Assembly: GCF_900129285.1 (NCBI RefSeq)
Contig: NZ_FQUW01000004.1
Coordinates: 1-64,000 of the forward strand
Origin: Desulfofundulus australicus DSM 11792
GTDB lineage: Bacteria; Bacillota; Desulfotomaculia; Desulfotomaculales; Desulfovirgulaceae
Direction of reading: 5' to 3'
DNA: 64,000 nucleotides
Under the pieces are notes generated by a model. That model did no database searches. It was not told the origin of the DNA and saw only the letters and a program-made list of their open reading frames with translations. The position numbers were made by a program, and so were the translations under genes. Positions within the stretch are counted from its first letter, which is position 1, and each line of letters opens with the position of its first letter. This document shows positions 7,488-15,960 of the stretch, one piece after another.

Positions 7488-9392
7488 TTAAACACCCAGA
7501 TCAACGACAGTGAACGTCACGGTTTCAGTTCCGTCCGGACCGCTGGCCACCACATCCACCACGTCACCAGCGCTCACACCCTGGAGGGTGGCAACCCATA
7601 CTCCATTGCTTTGATTGTAAGTAGCCTGTACATCGCCAACGGTAACCGAGGTAACGTTCTTACCCGGTAGGATATAGATATAAGCATTGGTGCCGAAAGT
7701 TGCGCTGTAACTGATGTTGGAATTAACCGTATCAATTAACTGAGCTTCCCCGGGCTGAGGTGCGGGCTGCTCCTGCTTACGGGTGACGGTGATGTTGAGC
7801 TCAGACTCATCCAGCGTTCCGTCCAGAACGGCCCTCCACTCGGCGGGATTGGCCTCCTGCTGAACCGCCGGCTGGCCGTTAATGGAAACGCCTTCAATCA
7901 AATCCACCAGGTCGGGCTTGATAAATACCTTTACCGCTGTAACCCCTGCCAGTGGTGACGCGACAACGGAAGCTACTTCATCAGGCAGGACGGGTGCCGC
8001 TGCGGCATTAACTTCCACCGTCAGGTCATCTACTGTATAGATGCCGGACAGGACCACACGCCATTCCAGCGGGTTGGCCTCCTGTTTCTGCGCCGCCTGC
8101 CCGTTCACCGTTACCGAAGTCACTTCTTCCGCGTACTCGGCCTTGATAAACACTTTCACCGCCGTATTTCCGGCCAGGGAAGATGCTACAACATCTTGCA
8201 CTTCCTTAGGCCACTTGCTGACCGTTACCACACAGGTGGCCGTCTTGCCGCCGTCCACCGTCTTCACGGTAATGGTGGCCGTACCTGCCGCCACAGCGGT
8301 AACCTTACCTGTGTTATCCACCGCGGCCACGTCGGGGTTGCTGCTGCTCCAGGTGACATTTTTGTTGGTGGCATTGTCCGGGGACACGGTGGCTTTCAGC
8401 TGGTAGCTTTCACCGACGTTCATGGTCAGGCTGGTTTTATCCAGGGTCACGCCGGTAACGGGTATGGTGGTCGACCCACCGCCGCCACCGCCGCCGCCAC
8501 CGCCGCCGCTGCTACGGCGCACCACGGTCACTTCGCAGTTATCCTGGAAGCCGCCGTCCGCGGTGGTGACAGTGATGGTGGCCTTGCCCTCAGCCACGCC
8601 TTTAACGTTGCCCTGGTCATCCACGGTGGCGATTTTCTCGTCGCTGGTAGACCAGGTCACTTCCTTATTGGTGGCGTTGTCCGGGGTAATGGTAGCCTTC
8701 AGCTGCACCGTGGAGCCCACGCTGAGGCTCAGCGTATCCCTGTCCAGTTTAACGCCGGTAACCTTTATTTCTTCTCCCGGCACCTGCGGCGTCTCACCGC
8801 TTACCGCCCGGTCGAGAACCACCACGGTCTCCGCCCGGGTGATGGACCTGGCCGGACCGAAGGTGCCGTCGGCATAGCCGCCCATCAGGCCCTCAGCCAC
8901 CACAGCGGCCACACTGCCCCGGGCCCAGCTGCCGATCTGGCCGGCGTCCTTAAACTTGGCCAGCACGCTTGCATCGCCGCTCCCCAGGTTCAGCAGGCGA
9001 CCGATGATGGAAGCGGCCTCCTGGCGGGTGATGGGCTGGTTCGGCCGGAAGGTCCCGTCTTCATAGCCGCCCACGTAGCCGGCGCTCACCGCCGCGGCCA
9101 CATCGTTGAAGAACCAGTCGCCGGACTTAACATCCTTGAAGCTGACTTCTGCGCCGCTACCTTCCACCTCCATGGCCCTGTTCACCAGGGCTACAAACTC
9201 TGCCCTGGTCACGGCATTGTTCGGCCGGAAGGTGCCGTCCTGGTAGCCGCGCACCAAGCCCTTATCAGCCCACTCCTCCACCTGTTTCTGCGCCCAGTGC
9301 CCGTTCAGGTCGGAAAAGCCGGCGTAGGCCACACCGGCCAGGGCCAGGAGCAGGCTGAAGACCAGAGTTACTGCCAGCAATCTCGACTTCAT
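7488..9392 (-). CDS. SLH-domain surface protein with BIG2 domains
   Basis: A 634-residue exported protein. A signal peptide ends at VAYA and three SLH domains follow (about 25-67, 85-127 and 145-190), each with the typical F-x-D / GY-x-DGTFRP / TRAE pattern, which binds secondary cell-wall polymer. Two BIG2 Ig-like domains (about 208-290 and 310-393) flank a linker of eleven glycines near residue 300. The C-terminal third has two 70-residue repeats (DVVASSLAG and SVVASPLAG versions, each with VKVFIK and EANP-EWR) and a third, weaker one. The ATG at 9392 follows AAGGAAAGGTGG. It probably anchors the layer formed with the downstream surface protein. Confidence 0.92.
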   Translation of the reverse strand: MKSRLLAVTLVFSLLLALAGVAYAGFSDLNGHWAQKQVEEWADKGLVRGYQDGTFRPNNAVTRAEFVALVNRAMEVEGSGAEVSFKDVKSGDWFFNDVAAAVSAGYVGGYEDGTFRPNQPITRQEAASIIGRLLNLGSGDASVLAKFKDAGQIGSWARGSVAAVVAEGLMGGYADGTFGPARSITRAETVVVLDRAVSGETPQVPGEEIKVTGVKLDRDTLSLSVGSTVQLKATITPDNATNKEVTWSTSDEKIATVDDQGNVKGVAEGKATITVTTADGGFQDNCEVTVVRRSSGGGGGGGGGGGSTTIPVTGVTLDKTSLTMNVGESYQLKATVSPDNATNKNVTWSSSNPDVAAVDNTGKVTAVAAGTATITVKTVDGGKTATCVVTVSKWPKEVQDVVASSLAGNTAVKVFIKAEYAEEVTSVTVNGQAAQKQEANPLEWRVVLSGIYTVDDLTVEVNAAAAPVLPDEVASVVASPLAGVTAVKVFIKPDLVDLIEGVSINGQPAVQQEANPAEWRAVLDGTLDESELNITVTRKQEQPAPQPGEAQLIDTVNSNISYSATFGTNAYIYILPGKNVTSVTVGDVQATYNQSNGVWVATLQGVSAGDVVDVVASGPDGTETVTFTVVDLGV

Positions 9393-9480
9393 CGCGCGCT
9401 ATTACCACCTTTCCTTATTGCAGCCTTTCCACAGCGTTTTCCCGTTCGCCTTCCACCGGGACATCAAATCTGGCTATCGT

Positions 9481-9490
9481 ATGATATCAT
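9481..9490. promoter_or_regulatory. Palindrome upstream of the SLH-protein gene
   Basis: ATGATATCAT is a perfect ten-base palindrome in the leader between the xre stop codon and the SLH-protein gene. A regulator site is possible; no clear promoter elements accompany it. Confidence 0.3.
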
Positions 9491-9496
9491 CCGTGC

Positions 9497-9751
9497 TTAT
9501 TCGTTTTCTTCTCCTTCTTCCGGCTCCTCCAATCGCGCACCGTGATAATCCTGGCTGAAAAAAAGCTCGTCCACGGTGACGCCGAAGAAGTCGGCCAGTT
9601 TCTTCTCCACCTCCTTGCGGGGGTGGCGGTGGCCGCCTTCAATCATGGCGTAGGAGCTCTGGCTGATGCCCACGGCCTCGGCTACCTGCCGCTGGCTGAG
9701 GCCCATCTTGAGCCTCAACTGGTACATCTTTTCATTTCTCACCCCGCTCAC
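9497..9751 (-). CDS. Small XRE-family HTH regulator
   Basis: A protein of at most 84 residues made almost wholly of one Cro/CI-type HTH (MGLSQRQVAEAVGISQSSYAMIEGGHRHP) and an acidic tail EEPEEGEENE. The family binds operator DNA as dimers. Translation may begin at GTG 9751 or, better spaced from AAGGGTGA, at GTG 9742. It is divergent from another XRE gene at 10045 and lies upstream of the SLH-protein gene on the same strand. Its own promoter contains a palindrome, so autorepression is likely. Confidence 0.85.
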   Translation of the reverse strand: MSGVRNEKMYQLRLKMGLSQRQVAEAVGISQSSYAMIEGGHRHPRKEVEKKLADFFGVTVDELFFSQDYHGARLEEPEEGEENE

Positions 9752-9864
9752 CCTTCGGCTTGATGCTGAAAGGTCAGAACCTCCCCCCTTCCTGACGGCT
9801 GCAGCGCCGGCCGGCCCGTTTCAACCCCGCGGTGCCGGCCAGCTGCCGTCACCCTCTGACTATT

Positions 9865-9894
9865 ACTATAATCACAAATCGCGATTGCTGTCAA
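9865..9894 (-). promoter_or_regulatory. xre promoter with a palindromic operator in the spacer
   Basis: On the minus strand TTGACA (9889-9894) and TATAGT (9865-9870) are 18 bases apart. The spacer carries the perfect palindrome AATCGCGATT at 9877-9886. This is a standard arrangement for a self-repressed XRE gene. Confidence 0.7.
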
Positions 9895-9971
9895 GGGTCC
9901 ACCGGTTAAAATTTGCGCCGAACGTAAATAATTAGTAGAAGGTTTTTATTTCTTACCACATTATGCGCTTG

Positions 9972-9995
9972 AACGGAAAATCCGTTTTTTATTTT
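9972..9995 (+). terminator. Hairpin with T-run ahead of the divergent xre gene
   Basis: AACGGA-AAA-TCCGTT is followed by TTTT and further T. It could be a terminator or an attenuator in the leader of the gene at 10045. The gene-free stretch 9752-10044 otherwise holds the promoters of the two divergent xre genes. Confidence 0.5.
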
Positions 9996-10044
9996 CTTTC
10001 CCGACTTCACAAAACGTGTTAAATTACGATCGGGGTGAACCAAC

Positions 10045-10473
10045 ATGCCTTCCCTCGGCGAAAGGCTGGCCTATCTGCGCAATCAAAGGGGATTGTCCCA
10101 GGCGGAACTGGCCCGCCTGTTACATATGGGGCAGAGCACCATTGCCATGTACGAGAAAAACAGGCGCTCGCCGGACAACCAGTCTCTCAAACGGCTGGCC
10201 GATTTCTTCGGCGTTTCGACGGACTACCTGCTGGGGCGCACCGACCGGCCTTACGGAACCGGCGGAGAGGGTGCACCCGGGAATGCACCCCATGACGCGA
10301 AGCTGTATGCAGTTGCGGCCGACCCCCTGTTCGCCGGCCTGCTCAGGCAGGTACCGGACCTGACGGAGGAAGAAAAACAGTCCCTGGCCGAGCACTGGGA
10401 GTGGGCCCTGCGCTTTATAAAGAAGGAGAGGGAGCGGCGCAGGAAAAGGGAGGAAGGGAACCGGAAAGGATGA
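10045..10473 (+). CDS. XRE-family regulator with C-terminal extension
   Basis: A 142-residue protein with an N-terminal HTH (LGERLAYLRNQRGLSQAELARLLHMGQSTIAMYEKNRRSPD, then LKRLADFFGVSTDYLLGRTD), the classic phage-repressor-like fold. A short linker is followed by a region rich in charged residues (LTEEEKQSLAEHWEWALRFIKKERERRRKRE), probably a dimerisation helix. The ATG follows GGGGTGA. The next gene on the strand resembles ImmA/IrrE, the usual protease partner of such repressors, which suggests a repressor and anti-repressor pair of mobile-element origin. Confidence 0.87.
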   Translation: MPSLGERLAYLRNQRGLSQAELARLLHMGQSTIAMYEKNRRSPDNQSLKRLADFFGVSTDYLLGRTDRPYGTGGEGAPGNAPHDAKLYAVAADPLFAGLLRQVPDLTEEEKQSLAEHWEWALRFIKKERERRRKREEGNRKG

Positions 10474-10588
10474 CAGGGCGAGGACAGCGCCTCATCCAAC
10501 GAGGAGTAATGATTTTTTTATCTTCCCCAACTTTTCAACAAAATCCGACTTAACCGTGGTTTATAATAAAATAAAATGAGAAATAGTT

Positions 10589-10610
10589 CAAGGATACGCT
10601 GGTATCCTTG
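10589..10610. promoter_or_regulatory. Inverted repeat downstream of a TATAAT promoter element
   Basis: CAAGGATAC-GCTG-GTATCCTTG is a perfect nine-base inverted repeat about 22 bases after a TATAAT (10562-10567). It lies upstream of the start of the ImmA-like gene. It could be the operator of the XRE regulator at 10045 or an mRNA hairpin. Confidence 0.55.
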
Positions 10611-10640
10611 AGAATGTTTCTGCCGAGCGGAGGGGTAGCC

Positions 10641-11177
10641 TTGAGTTCAGCCGTCCGGCTGGCCCTGGCCCTGATCAAGAAGTACCGTCTCGAGGGGCCA
10701 CCGGGTGTTTACCAGCTGTACAGGATAGCCAGGAGCGAAGGGATCATCCTGACCCGCTTCCCGTTTAAAGGCCGGGTCAGGGGAAGATACGTGCGCACGG
10801 GGGACGGCATCGCGCTGCTCACGGTGAAAAAGGGGCTTTCCAGGCCGGAACTGAAGCACATGCTGGCCTACGGGCTGGGCCAGCACTGCCTGAATGTCAC
10901 CAGCGGCATATACGTGGACGGGCTGACCGGGAGAGGGGAAGAAGAAAACGCCGCCGAAGATTTTGCCGCCCTCCTCCTGCTGCCCCCGGGGACGGGCAGT
11001 GCAGGGGTGGACTTTCTGAAGATTCATGAAGTGGCGGATGCCTTTCACATACCCGCACCCCTGGTGCGCCGCCGGTTCAACCTGGAAGAGCGGCTGGCAG
11101 GGCGCGAGCATGTGGTTCAGGAGAACGCCCCCTTCCCGGCAGGCGCCCGGCCGGCCGCCGGGAGACTTCAGGCATGA
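10641..11177 (+). CDS. ImmA/IrrE-like protein with a degenerate metal site
   Basis: About 178 residues. The layout matches the ImmA/IrrE metallopeptidase domain: VYQLYRIARSEGI near the start, then LKHMLAYGLGQHCLN where a protease has HExxH, and ENAAEDFAALLLLPPG matching the conserved E-x-x-A-x-x-F-A-x-x-L-L-M-P helix. The His and Glu of HExxH are replaced by Tyr and Gly, so catalysis is unlikely and a binding or regulatory role is more plausible. TTG at 10641 is chosen because GGAGG lies seven bases upstream; in-frame TTG 10608 or ATG 10614 would add up to 11 residues. The gene abuts hflX stop to stop. Confidence 0.65.
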   Translation: MSSAVRLALALIKKYRLEGPPGVYQLYRIARSEGIILTRFPFKGRVRGRYVRTGDGIALLTVKKGLSRPELKHMLAYGLGQHCLNVTSGIYVDGLTGRGEEENAAEDFAALLLLPPGTGSAGVDFLKIHEVADAFHIPAPLVRRRFNLEERLAGREHVVQENAPFPAGARPAAGRLQA

Positions 11178-12494
11178 TTACCCGGGAATCCTGCCGGGAT
11201 TATCTTTCCCCAGCAGGGCCGCCGCCCGGGAGGCCCACACCGCGCCCAGCTCCACCTCCAGAAGCACCCCCGCGGGGGTGTCTTCCCGCCGCAGGACCTC
11301 CCCCTTTTCGTAGAGCAGGTTGAGCACGTCTCCCCGCCGGTAGGGCACCAGGAACTCCCGCCGCACCCTTTGATCCCTCAAGACTTCCATGATGAGTCGG
11401 CGCAGCTCATCCAGGCCCCGGCCGGTAAGGGCGGAAACCGCCACCGCCGGCCTGCCCGTCGGGAGCAACCAGGTTTCTTCAGCAGTTAAGCGGTCAATTT
11501 TATTGTAAACCAGGATGGTGGGCTTTTCCCCCGCCCCCAGCGAGGCCAGCACCTTTTCCACGGCCTTCACCTGGTCCGGGTAATCGGGGCTGCTCACGTC
11601 CACCACGTGCAGGAGCAGGTCGGCCTCCACCACCTCCTCCAGGGTGGCCCGGAAGGCGGCCACCAGGTGGTGGGGCAGGCGGCGGATGAAGCCCACCGTA
11701 TCGGTGAGCAGCACCATTTCGTTGTTGGGCAGCACCAGGCGCCGGGTGGTGGGGTCCAGGGTGGCAAACAATTTGTCTTCGGCCGGGACACCCGCCCCCG
11801 TGAGGGCATTGAGGAGGGTGGACTTGCCGGCGTTGGTGTACCCCACCAGGCTGACCAGGGTCAGGGGCACGCCCTGCCGCCTGGCACGCAGCAGGGCCCG
11901 GTGCCGCCGCACCTCTTCCAGCTCCCGGCGCAGGTCGGTGATGCGCCTTTTGATGCGCCGCCGGTCGGTTTCCAGCTTCGTCTCGCCGGGGCCCCGGGTG
12001 CCGATACCGCCCCCCAGCCGGGAGAGTTCCGTTCCCCTGCCCGTCAGCCGGGGGTAGAGGTATTCCAGCTGGGCCAGCTCCACCTGCAGCCTGCCCTCCC
12101 GGGTGCGGGCCCGCCGGGCAAAGATGTCCAGGATGAGCTGGGTGCGGTCGATAACCCGCACCCCCAGTTCCTCCTCCAGGTTGCGCACCTGGGCGGGGGA
12201 AAGCTCATGGTCGCAGATGACCAGGTCAACCCCCAGCTCCCGGCAGGCGGGGGCTATTTCCTCGCGCACCTTGCCCCGCCCCAGAAAGGTGGCCGGGTCC
12301 GGCCGGCGGGCGCGCTGCACCACCCTGCCCACCACCTGCGCCCCAGCCGTGTCCGCCAGCCGGGCCAGCTCCTCCAGGGACTCCTCCACTTCACGCTCGT
12401 CTTCATGGGGCAGTTGCAGGGTTACAAGCAGCACTTTTTCGTAAGCAGGTAAATTTTGCATACGCACCAAACCTTCAAAGACTTTTTTCGGCAT
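11178..12494 (-). CDS. hflX: Ribosome-associated GTPase HflX
   Basis: A 438-residue cytoplasmic GTPase that binds and splits stalled or heat-damaged 70S ribosomes. The N-terminal nucleotide-binding region (VVQRARRPDPATFLGRGKV ... LVICDHELSPAQVRNLE) is followed by the glycine-rich segment SRLGGGIGTRGPGETKLE. The G domain has the P-loop GYTNAGKS near residue 218, DTVGF, and NKID. A short C-terminal domain completes the full-length protein. It lies 11 bases after the AmmeMemoRadiSam genes on the same strand and is probably the last gene of that unit. Confidence 0.96.
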   Translation of the reverse strand: MPKKVFEGLVRMQNLPAYEKVLLVTLQLPHEDEREVEESLEELARLADTAGAQVVGRVVQRARRPDPATFLGRGKVREEIAPACRELGVDLVICDHELSPAQVRNLEEELGVRVIDRTQLILDIFARRARTREGRLQVELAQLEYLYPRLTGRGTELSRLGGGIGTRGPGETKLETDRRRIKRRITDLRRELEEVRRHRALLRARRQGVPLTLVSLVGYTNAGKSTLLNALTGAGVPAEDKLFATLDPTTRRLVLPNNEMVLLTDTVGFIRRLPHHLVAAFRATLEEVVEADLLLHVVDVSSPDYPDQVKAVEKVLASLGAGEKPTILVYNKIDRLTAEETWLLPTGRPAVAVSALTGRGLDELRRLIMEVLRDQRVRREFLVPYRRGDVLNLLYEKGEVLRREDTPAGVLLEVELGAVWASRAAALLGKDNPGRIPG

Positions 12495-12505
12495 TGCACC
12501 TTATT

Positions 12506-13504
12506 TCACACCACAACCTTCACTTCCGCCCCGCAGTAACGGCACCGGTTCCCCTCCAGCCCGCGCACCTGCACCCGGTAGCCGGTGCGGCGGATGAGGA
12601 TCTCGCCGCAGGACGGGCAGAGGGTGTCGCTGCCGTCCAGCTCCGGGGCGTTGCCGGTGTAGACGTGGCGGAGTTTTTCCCGGGCTATTTCCCGGGCCCT
12701 CTGCAGGGTTTCCAGGGGCGTGGGCGGCAGGTCGAACTCGAAATTGGGGAAATAGCGGGAAAAGTGCAGGGGTATATCCGGGTCGAGCCCGGCCACCCAG
12801 TCCACCAGGCGGCGGATCTCCTCTTCCGAATCGTTTAAGCCGGGAACCAGCAGGGTGGTCAGCTCCACGTGGCAGTGCCGGCGGGCGATCTCCACCGTGC
12901 GCACCACGGGCTCCAGGCGGCCGGCGCACGTCCCGCGGTAATATTCATCAGTAAACCCCTTCACGTCTATATTCATAGCGTCGATGAAGGGCAGGATCTG
13001 CCGCAGGGGCTCCTCGCTGACGTAGCCGTTGGTGACCAGCACGTTTTTCAGTCCCTCCCGGCGGGCCAGGCGGGCCGTATCGTAAACGTACTCGTACCAG
13101 ATGAAGGGCTCGTTGTAGGTGAAGGCCAGGCCCACGTTGGGGTAGCCCCGGTCGACCTGCTCCCGGGCCGCGGCCACGGCTTCTGCCGGGCTCAGGTAGA
13201 CCGTCCGGGGGTCGGCGTGGGCGATCTGCCAGTTCTGGCAGAAGCCGCAGCGCAGGTTGCAGCCCACGCTGCCCAGGGAAAGGATGAAACTTCCCGGGTA
13301 AAAGTGGTAGAGGGGCTTTTTTTCTATGGGGTCCAGGGCGCAGGAAGAAACCCGGCCGTAATTGAGGGTGTAGAGAACCCCCTGCCGGTTTTCCCGCACC
13401 CGGCAGAAGCCGGTACGGCCGTCCCTGATGCTGCAGAGCCGGGGGCAGAGTCGGCAGAAAGCACGCCCCCCCTCCCCTTTTTCATAAAAAAGCGCCTCCT
13501 GCAC
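12506..13504 (-). CDS. amrS: AmmeMemoRadiSam system radical SAM enzyme
   Basis: A 332-residue radical SAM protein. The CxxxCxxC cluster motif is GCNLRCGFCQNW, with Cys82, Cys86 and Cys89. Extra cysteines near the N-terminus (CRLCPRLC, GFCRVREN) suggest a second metal site, and a C-terminal ribbon reads CPSCGEIL ... CRYCGAEV. It belongs to the PflA-like family always found with Memo and AMMECR1 proteins, whose reaction is not established. GTG at 13504 follows GGGAGGG. It lies 24 bases after the Memo-AMMECR1 fusion gene. Confidence 0.92.
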   Translation of the reverse strand: MQEALFYEKGEGGRAFCRLCPRLCSIRDGRTGFCRVRENRQGVLYTLNYGRVSSCALDPIEKKPLYHFYPGSFILSLGSVGCNLRCGFCQNWQIAHADPRTVYLSPAEAVAAAREQVDRGYPNVGLAFTYNEPFIWYEYVYDTARLARREGLKNVLVTNGYVSEEPLRQILPFIDAMNIDVKGFTDEYYRGTCAGRLEPVVRTVEIARRHCHVELTTLLVPGLNDSEEEIRRLVDWVAGLDPDIPLHFSRYFPNFEFDLPPTPLETLQRAREIAREKLRHVYTGNAPELDGSDTLCPSCGEILIRRTGYRVQVRGLEGNRCRYCGAEVKVVV

Positions 13505-13528
13505 GCATAACCCTCCCTTACCCCACCT

Positions 13529-14932
13529 TCAGTGATACCTTTTCACTTCAAAACGCATGAGCTGAACCGGTTCGTGGGGGCCGATGCCCGCCTTCTGCCG
13601 GGCGATGGCCACCTGCTGCTCGGCCGTGTCCACCCCTTCCAGGTCGGGCAGGAGCAGCCCCTGCCGGCCGCCCGACCGGACGATAACGCCGTACTTTTTG
13701 GGGTCCAGTTCGGCCATGCTCTCCACCGGCTCCGGCTCCTGGAGCACGTCCACGGAGATCTCCAGTTCCGGCAGTTCGTCCTCCGTCACCGGGTAAAACC
13801 GGGGGTCCCGCACGGCAGCGCTGATGGCGTTCATGGCCACCTCTTCCACGATGTGCTTGTACTGGGGTGTGACGGTGCCGATACACCCCCGCAGCTGCCC
13901 GTGCTTGTGCAGGGAGACAAAGGCGCCGGCGCGGCGGGCAAACTCGGGCGGGATGTCCGCATCATCGTACAGCCGGGAGCGCCCGGCAAAGTAGTTTTCC
14001 AGGGAGCGCCGGGCCACCCGCACGAGATAGCTTTCACTGCGCAGGCGCTCTTCCCGGGCCTTTTCCTCCGCCGCGGCCAGCTTCTCCCACACCCGCCTCC
14101 CGGGGTCCGGACCGCCGGGAGCGAGGGCGGCCACCATGTACCCCACACCGAAAGGCCCCTCGTAGGAAAGGACTTCCCCCTTCAGGGCCAGCCCGTCAAA
14201 GGCGCCGAAGGCCATGATAATGGGCCGCAGGCCGCATTCCCCGGCCCGCTCCACCAGCCCGGCATCCAGGTTCATAATTCCCTCGATGTCGGCGGCCGCC
14301 ACCAGGCGGGCGATTTCCCGGTCGAACTCCTGGCCCCGGGGGTCGTAACCGGCCGGCGCGTCCGGGGTCAGGCGGTGGGAGAGGTCGCCGCTGGCCAGGA
14401 CGGCCACCTTTTTCCCCAGCTTCTCCGCCGCCCCGGCCACGGCCATGCCGAAGGCGTAGAGCAGGCGGTAAGGTAAGAGCCCCATGGCCACCGGTACCAG
14501 GGGCAGGTCCACGCCCGCCTCCCGCAGGAAGTACAGGGGCACCATGGTGCCGTGGTCCAGCTCCAGGTCCAGGCCGTAGCGCCGGGCCGTTTTCTCATCC
14601 ACCCGCAGCACGGTTATGCCCCGCTCCCCGGCCCGGGCCGCTATTTCCTCCACCAGGGCGGGGTCGTTTTTTACCTCGAAACTCACCCCCCGGGCACCGA
14701 ACCGCCTCAGGTCCCCCCGCAGCTCCTGAACCGCCATGATGGCGATGCCGTCCCTGAAAACCGGGCCGTGGGGAGAGATTATCACCAGCGTCTGGGCCCC
14801 GCTTTCCTTCACCCGGCGGCCCAGTTCCAGCATGGCCCGCCGGGAAGCCATGACCCTGTCCGCCTCCGCCCCGCCCACCTCGGGGATCATCACCGGGGGG
14901 TGGGGGCAAATACCGCCGACCATCACGGCCAT
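13529..14932 (-). CDS. Memo-like / AMMECR1 fusion protein
   Basis: A 467-residue two-domain protein. Residues 1 to about 270 are a Memo/LigB-like domain ([38 protein letters not shown]), related to extradiol dioxygenases and containing potential metal-binding His residues. Residues from about 290 are an AMMECR1 domain with its signature LRGCIGTV. In other organisms these occur as separate AmmeMemoRadiSam proteins B and A; here they form one polypeptide next to the radical SAM partner. The best start is ATG 14932 after GAGGTG; an in-frame TTG at 14938 adds two residues. Confidence 0.92.
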   Translation of the reverse strand: MAVMVGGICPHPPVMIPEVGGAEADRVMASRRAMLELGRRVKESGAQTLVIISPHGPVFRDGIAIMAVQELRGDLRRFGARGVSFEVKNDPALVEEIAARAGERGITVLRVDEKTARRYGLDLELDHGTMVPLYFLREAGVDLPLVPVAMGLLPYRLLYAFGMAVAGAAEKLGKKVAVLASGDLSHRLTPDAPAGYDPRGQEFDREIARLVAAADIEGIMNLDAGLVERAGECGLRPIIMAFGAFDGLALKGEVLSYEGPFGVGYMVAALAPGGPDPGRRVWEKLAAAEEKAREERLRSESYLVRVARRSLENYFAGRSRLYDDADIPPEFARRAGAFVSLHKHGQLRGCIGTVTPQYKHIVEEVAMNAISAAVRDPRFYPVTEDELPELEISVDVLQEPEPVESMAELDPKKYGVIVRSGGRQGLLLPDLEGVDTAEQQVAIARQKAGIGPHEPVQLMRFEVKRYH

Positions 14933-15009
14933 TTCCAAAACACCTCGCTTCGCACGGATTTTTTCCTTAAATAATAATTATACCCTGCAGGGCGTCGCGG
15001 GGAATTGCA

Positions 15010-15796
15010 TCACAGGGTCACGCGCCCGGCAGCGCCCATATAGATGAAAGAACCTCCCAGAAAAATCAGGAAAGCCCCGCAGCACACCAGGATGCCCCGG
15101 TAAACGGCCGGGGTCAAAAAGCGCCGGCCGCCGGCCACCGCCCCCGCCACCAGGCTGTACCAGGCCAGATCCGACAAAATATGGCCGCCGAAAAAGCTCA
15201 CCAGCCCGGCAGTCCCCTGTTTCAAGGAGAGAACTATGTAACCCAGGCCCACCGTGGCCCACCAGAGCGTCCAGTAAGGGTTGGACAGGCTGACCAGCAC
15301 CCCCGCCAGCACGGGGTGCATCCTCCCGGGGGAAAGGGGGCCGGGAGAACGGGTGGCGGAATGGCCCGGCGCGGCGCCCGGGGAAGAGCCGGCGCTCCCT
15401 CCCCCGGGATGGCCCGGCACACCCGCACCGGACCCCCCCCGCCCGTGAACCGCATCCCGGCTCCTCCGGGCCCGCCCGTTCAACGCCCAGCTCCACCCGG
15501 CCCAGCCAGGCATCCCGGGCCATGCCCCACCCCAGGTAGATCAGGAATATCCCCCCCACCACGGCGATGCCCCTGGCCACCGGGGGAGCGGTGATCAGGG
15601 AAGCCAGGCCCAGGGACAGGGCTACCACCAGGGCCCCCTCCAGCAGGGCGTGGCCCAGCACCACCAGGGGGCCGGCGGCAAAGCCCCGCCGGGCGCTCTC
15701 CCCAATGGTCACCGTAAGCAGGGGCCCGGGCATCATGGCCCCGGAAAGCCCCACCACGAAAGCCGTCGAAAAAATGGCCACCAGTTCCAATGCCAT
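15010..15796 (-). pseudogene. LysE-family exporter, frameshifted
   Basis: The ATG frame from 15796 encodes a normal LysE/RhtB N-terminus (FVVGLSGAMMPGPLLTVTIGESARRG, three membrane helices up to IFLIYLGWGMARDAWLG). A different frame carries the C-terminal half (LAGVLVSLSNPYWTLWWATVGLGYI through FLGGSFIYMGAAGRVTL, stopping at 15010). The change of frame lies in a very GC-rich loop-coding region of about 150 bases, which includes a run of eight G (minus strand) at 15433-15440. Both halves keep conserved family motifs, so the loss is recent, is a slippage site, or is a sequencing error in the homopolymer. The family exports amino acids. Confidence 0.75.
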
Positions 15797-15886
15797 CCCT
15801 CCCGGGCAGAACTTCTCCCCCGCCGGCGGGAAGTCCTGCCCGGTGGAAAAATTATTTTAACCGCAAAAAATTTTTTACTTTACCCC

Positions 15887-15938
15887 TTGACCGGTAAGAA
15901 AAAATGGAATATTCTTTAATTGACTGAATGTTCATTCA
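15887..15938 (+). promoter_or_regulatory. fad operon promoter with FadR box
   Basis: TTGACC (15887-15892) and TATTCT (15910-15915) are spaced 17 bases. TGACTGAATGTTCATTCA at 15921-15938 matches the Bacillus FadR consensus at nearly every position and contains the perfect arms TGAATG / CATTCA. It covers the expected transcription start, so binding would repress and long-chain acyl-CoA would release. Confidence 0.85.
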
Positions 15939-15960
15939 TTCCTAAAAAGGAGGAAAGGTT

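Noticed and set aside
8196-9545. 449-codon plus-strand frame opposite the SLH gene
   Set aside because: Shadow of repeated BIG2 and SLH coding sequence; no start signals.
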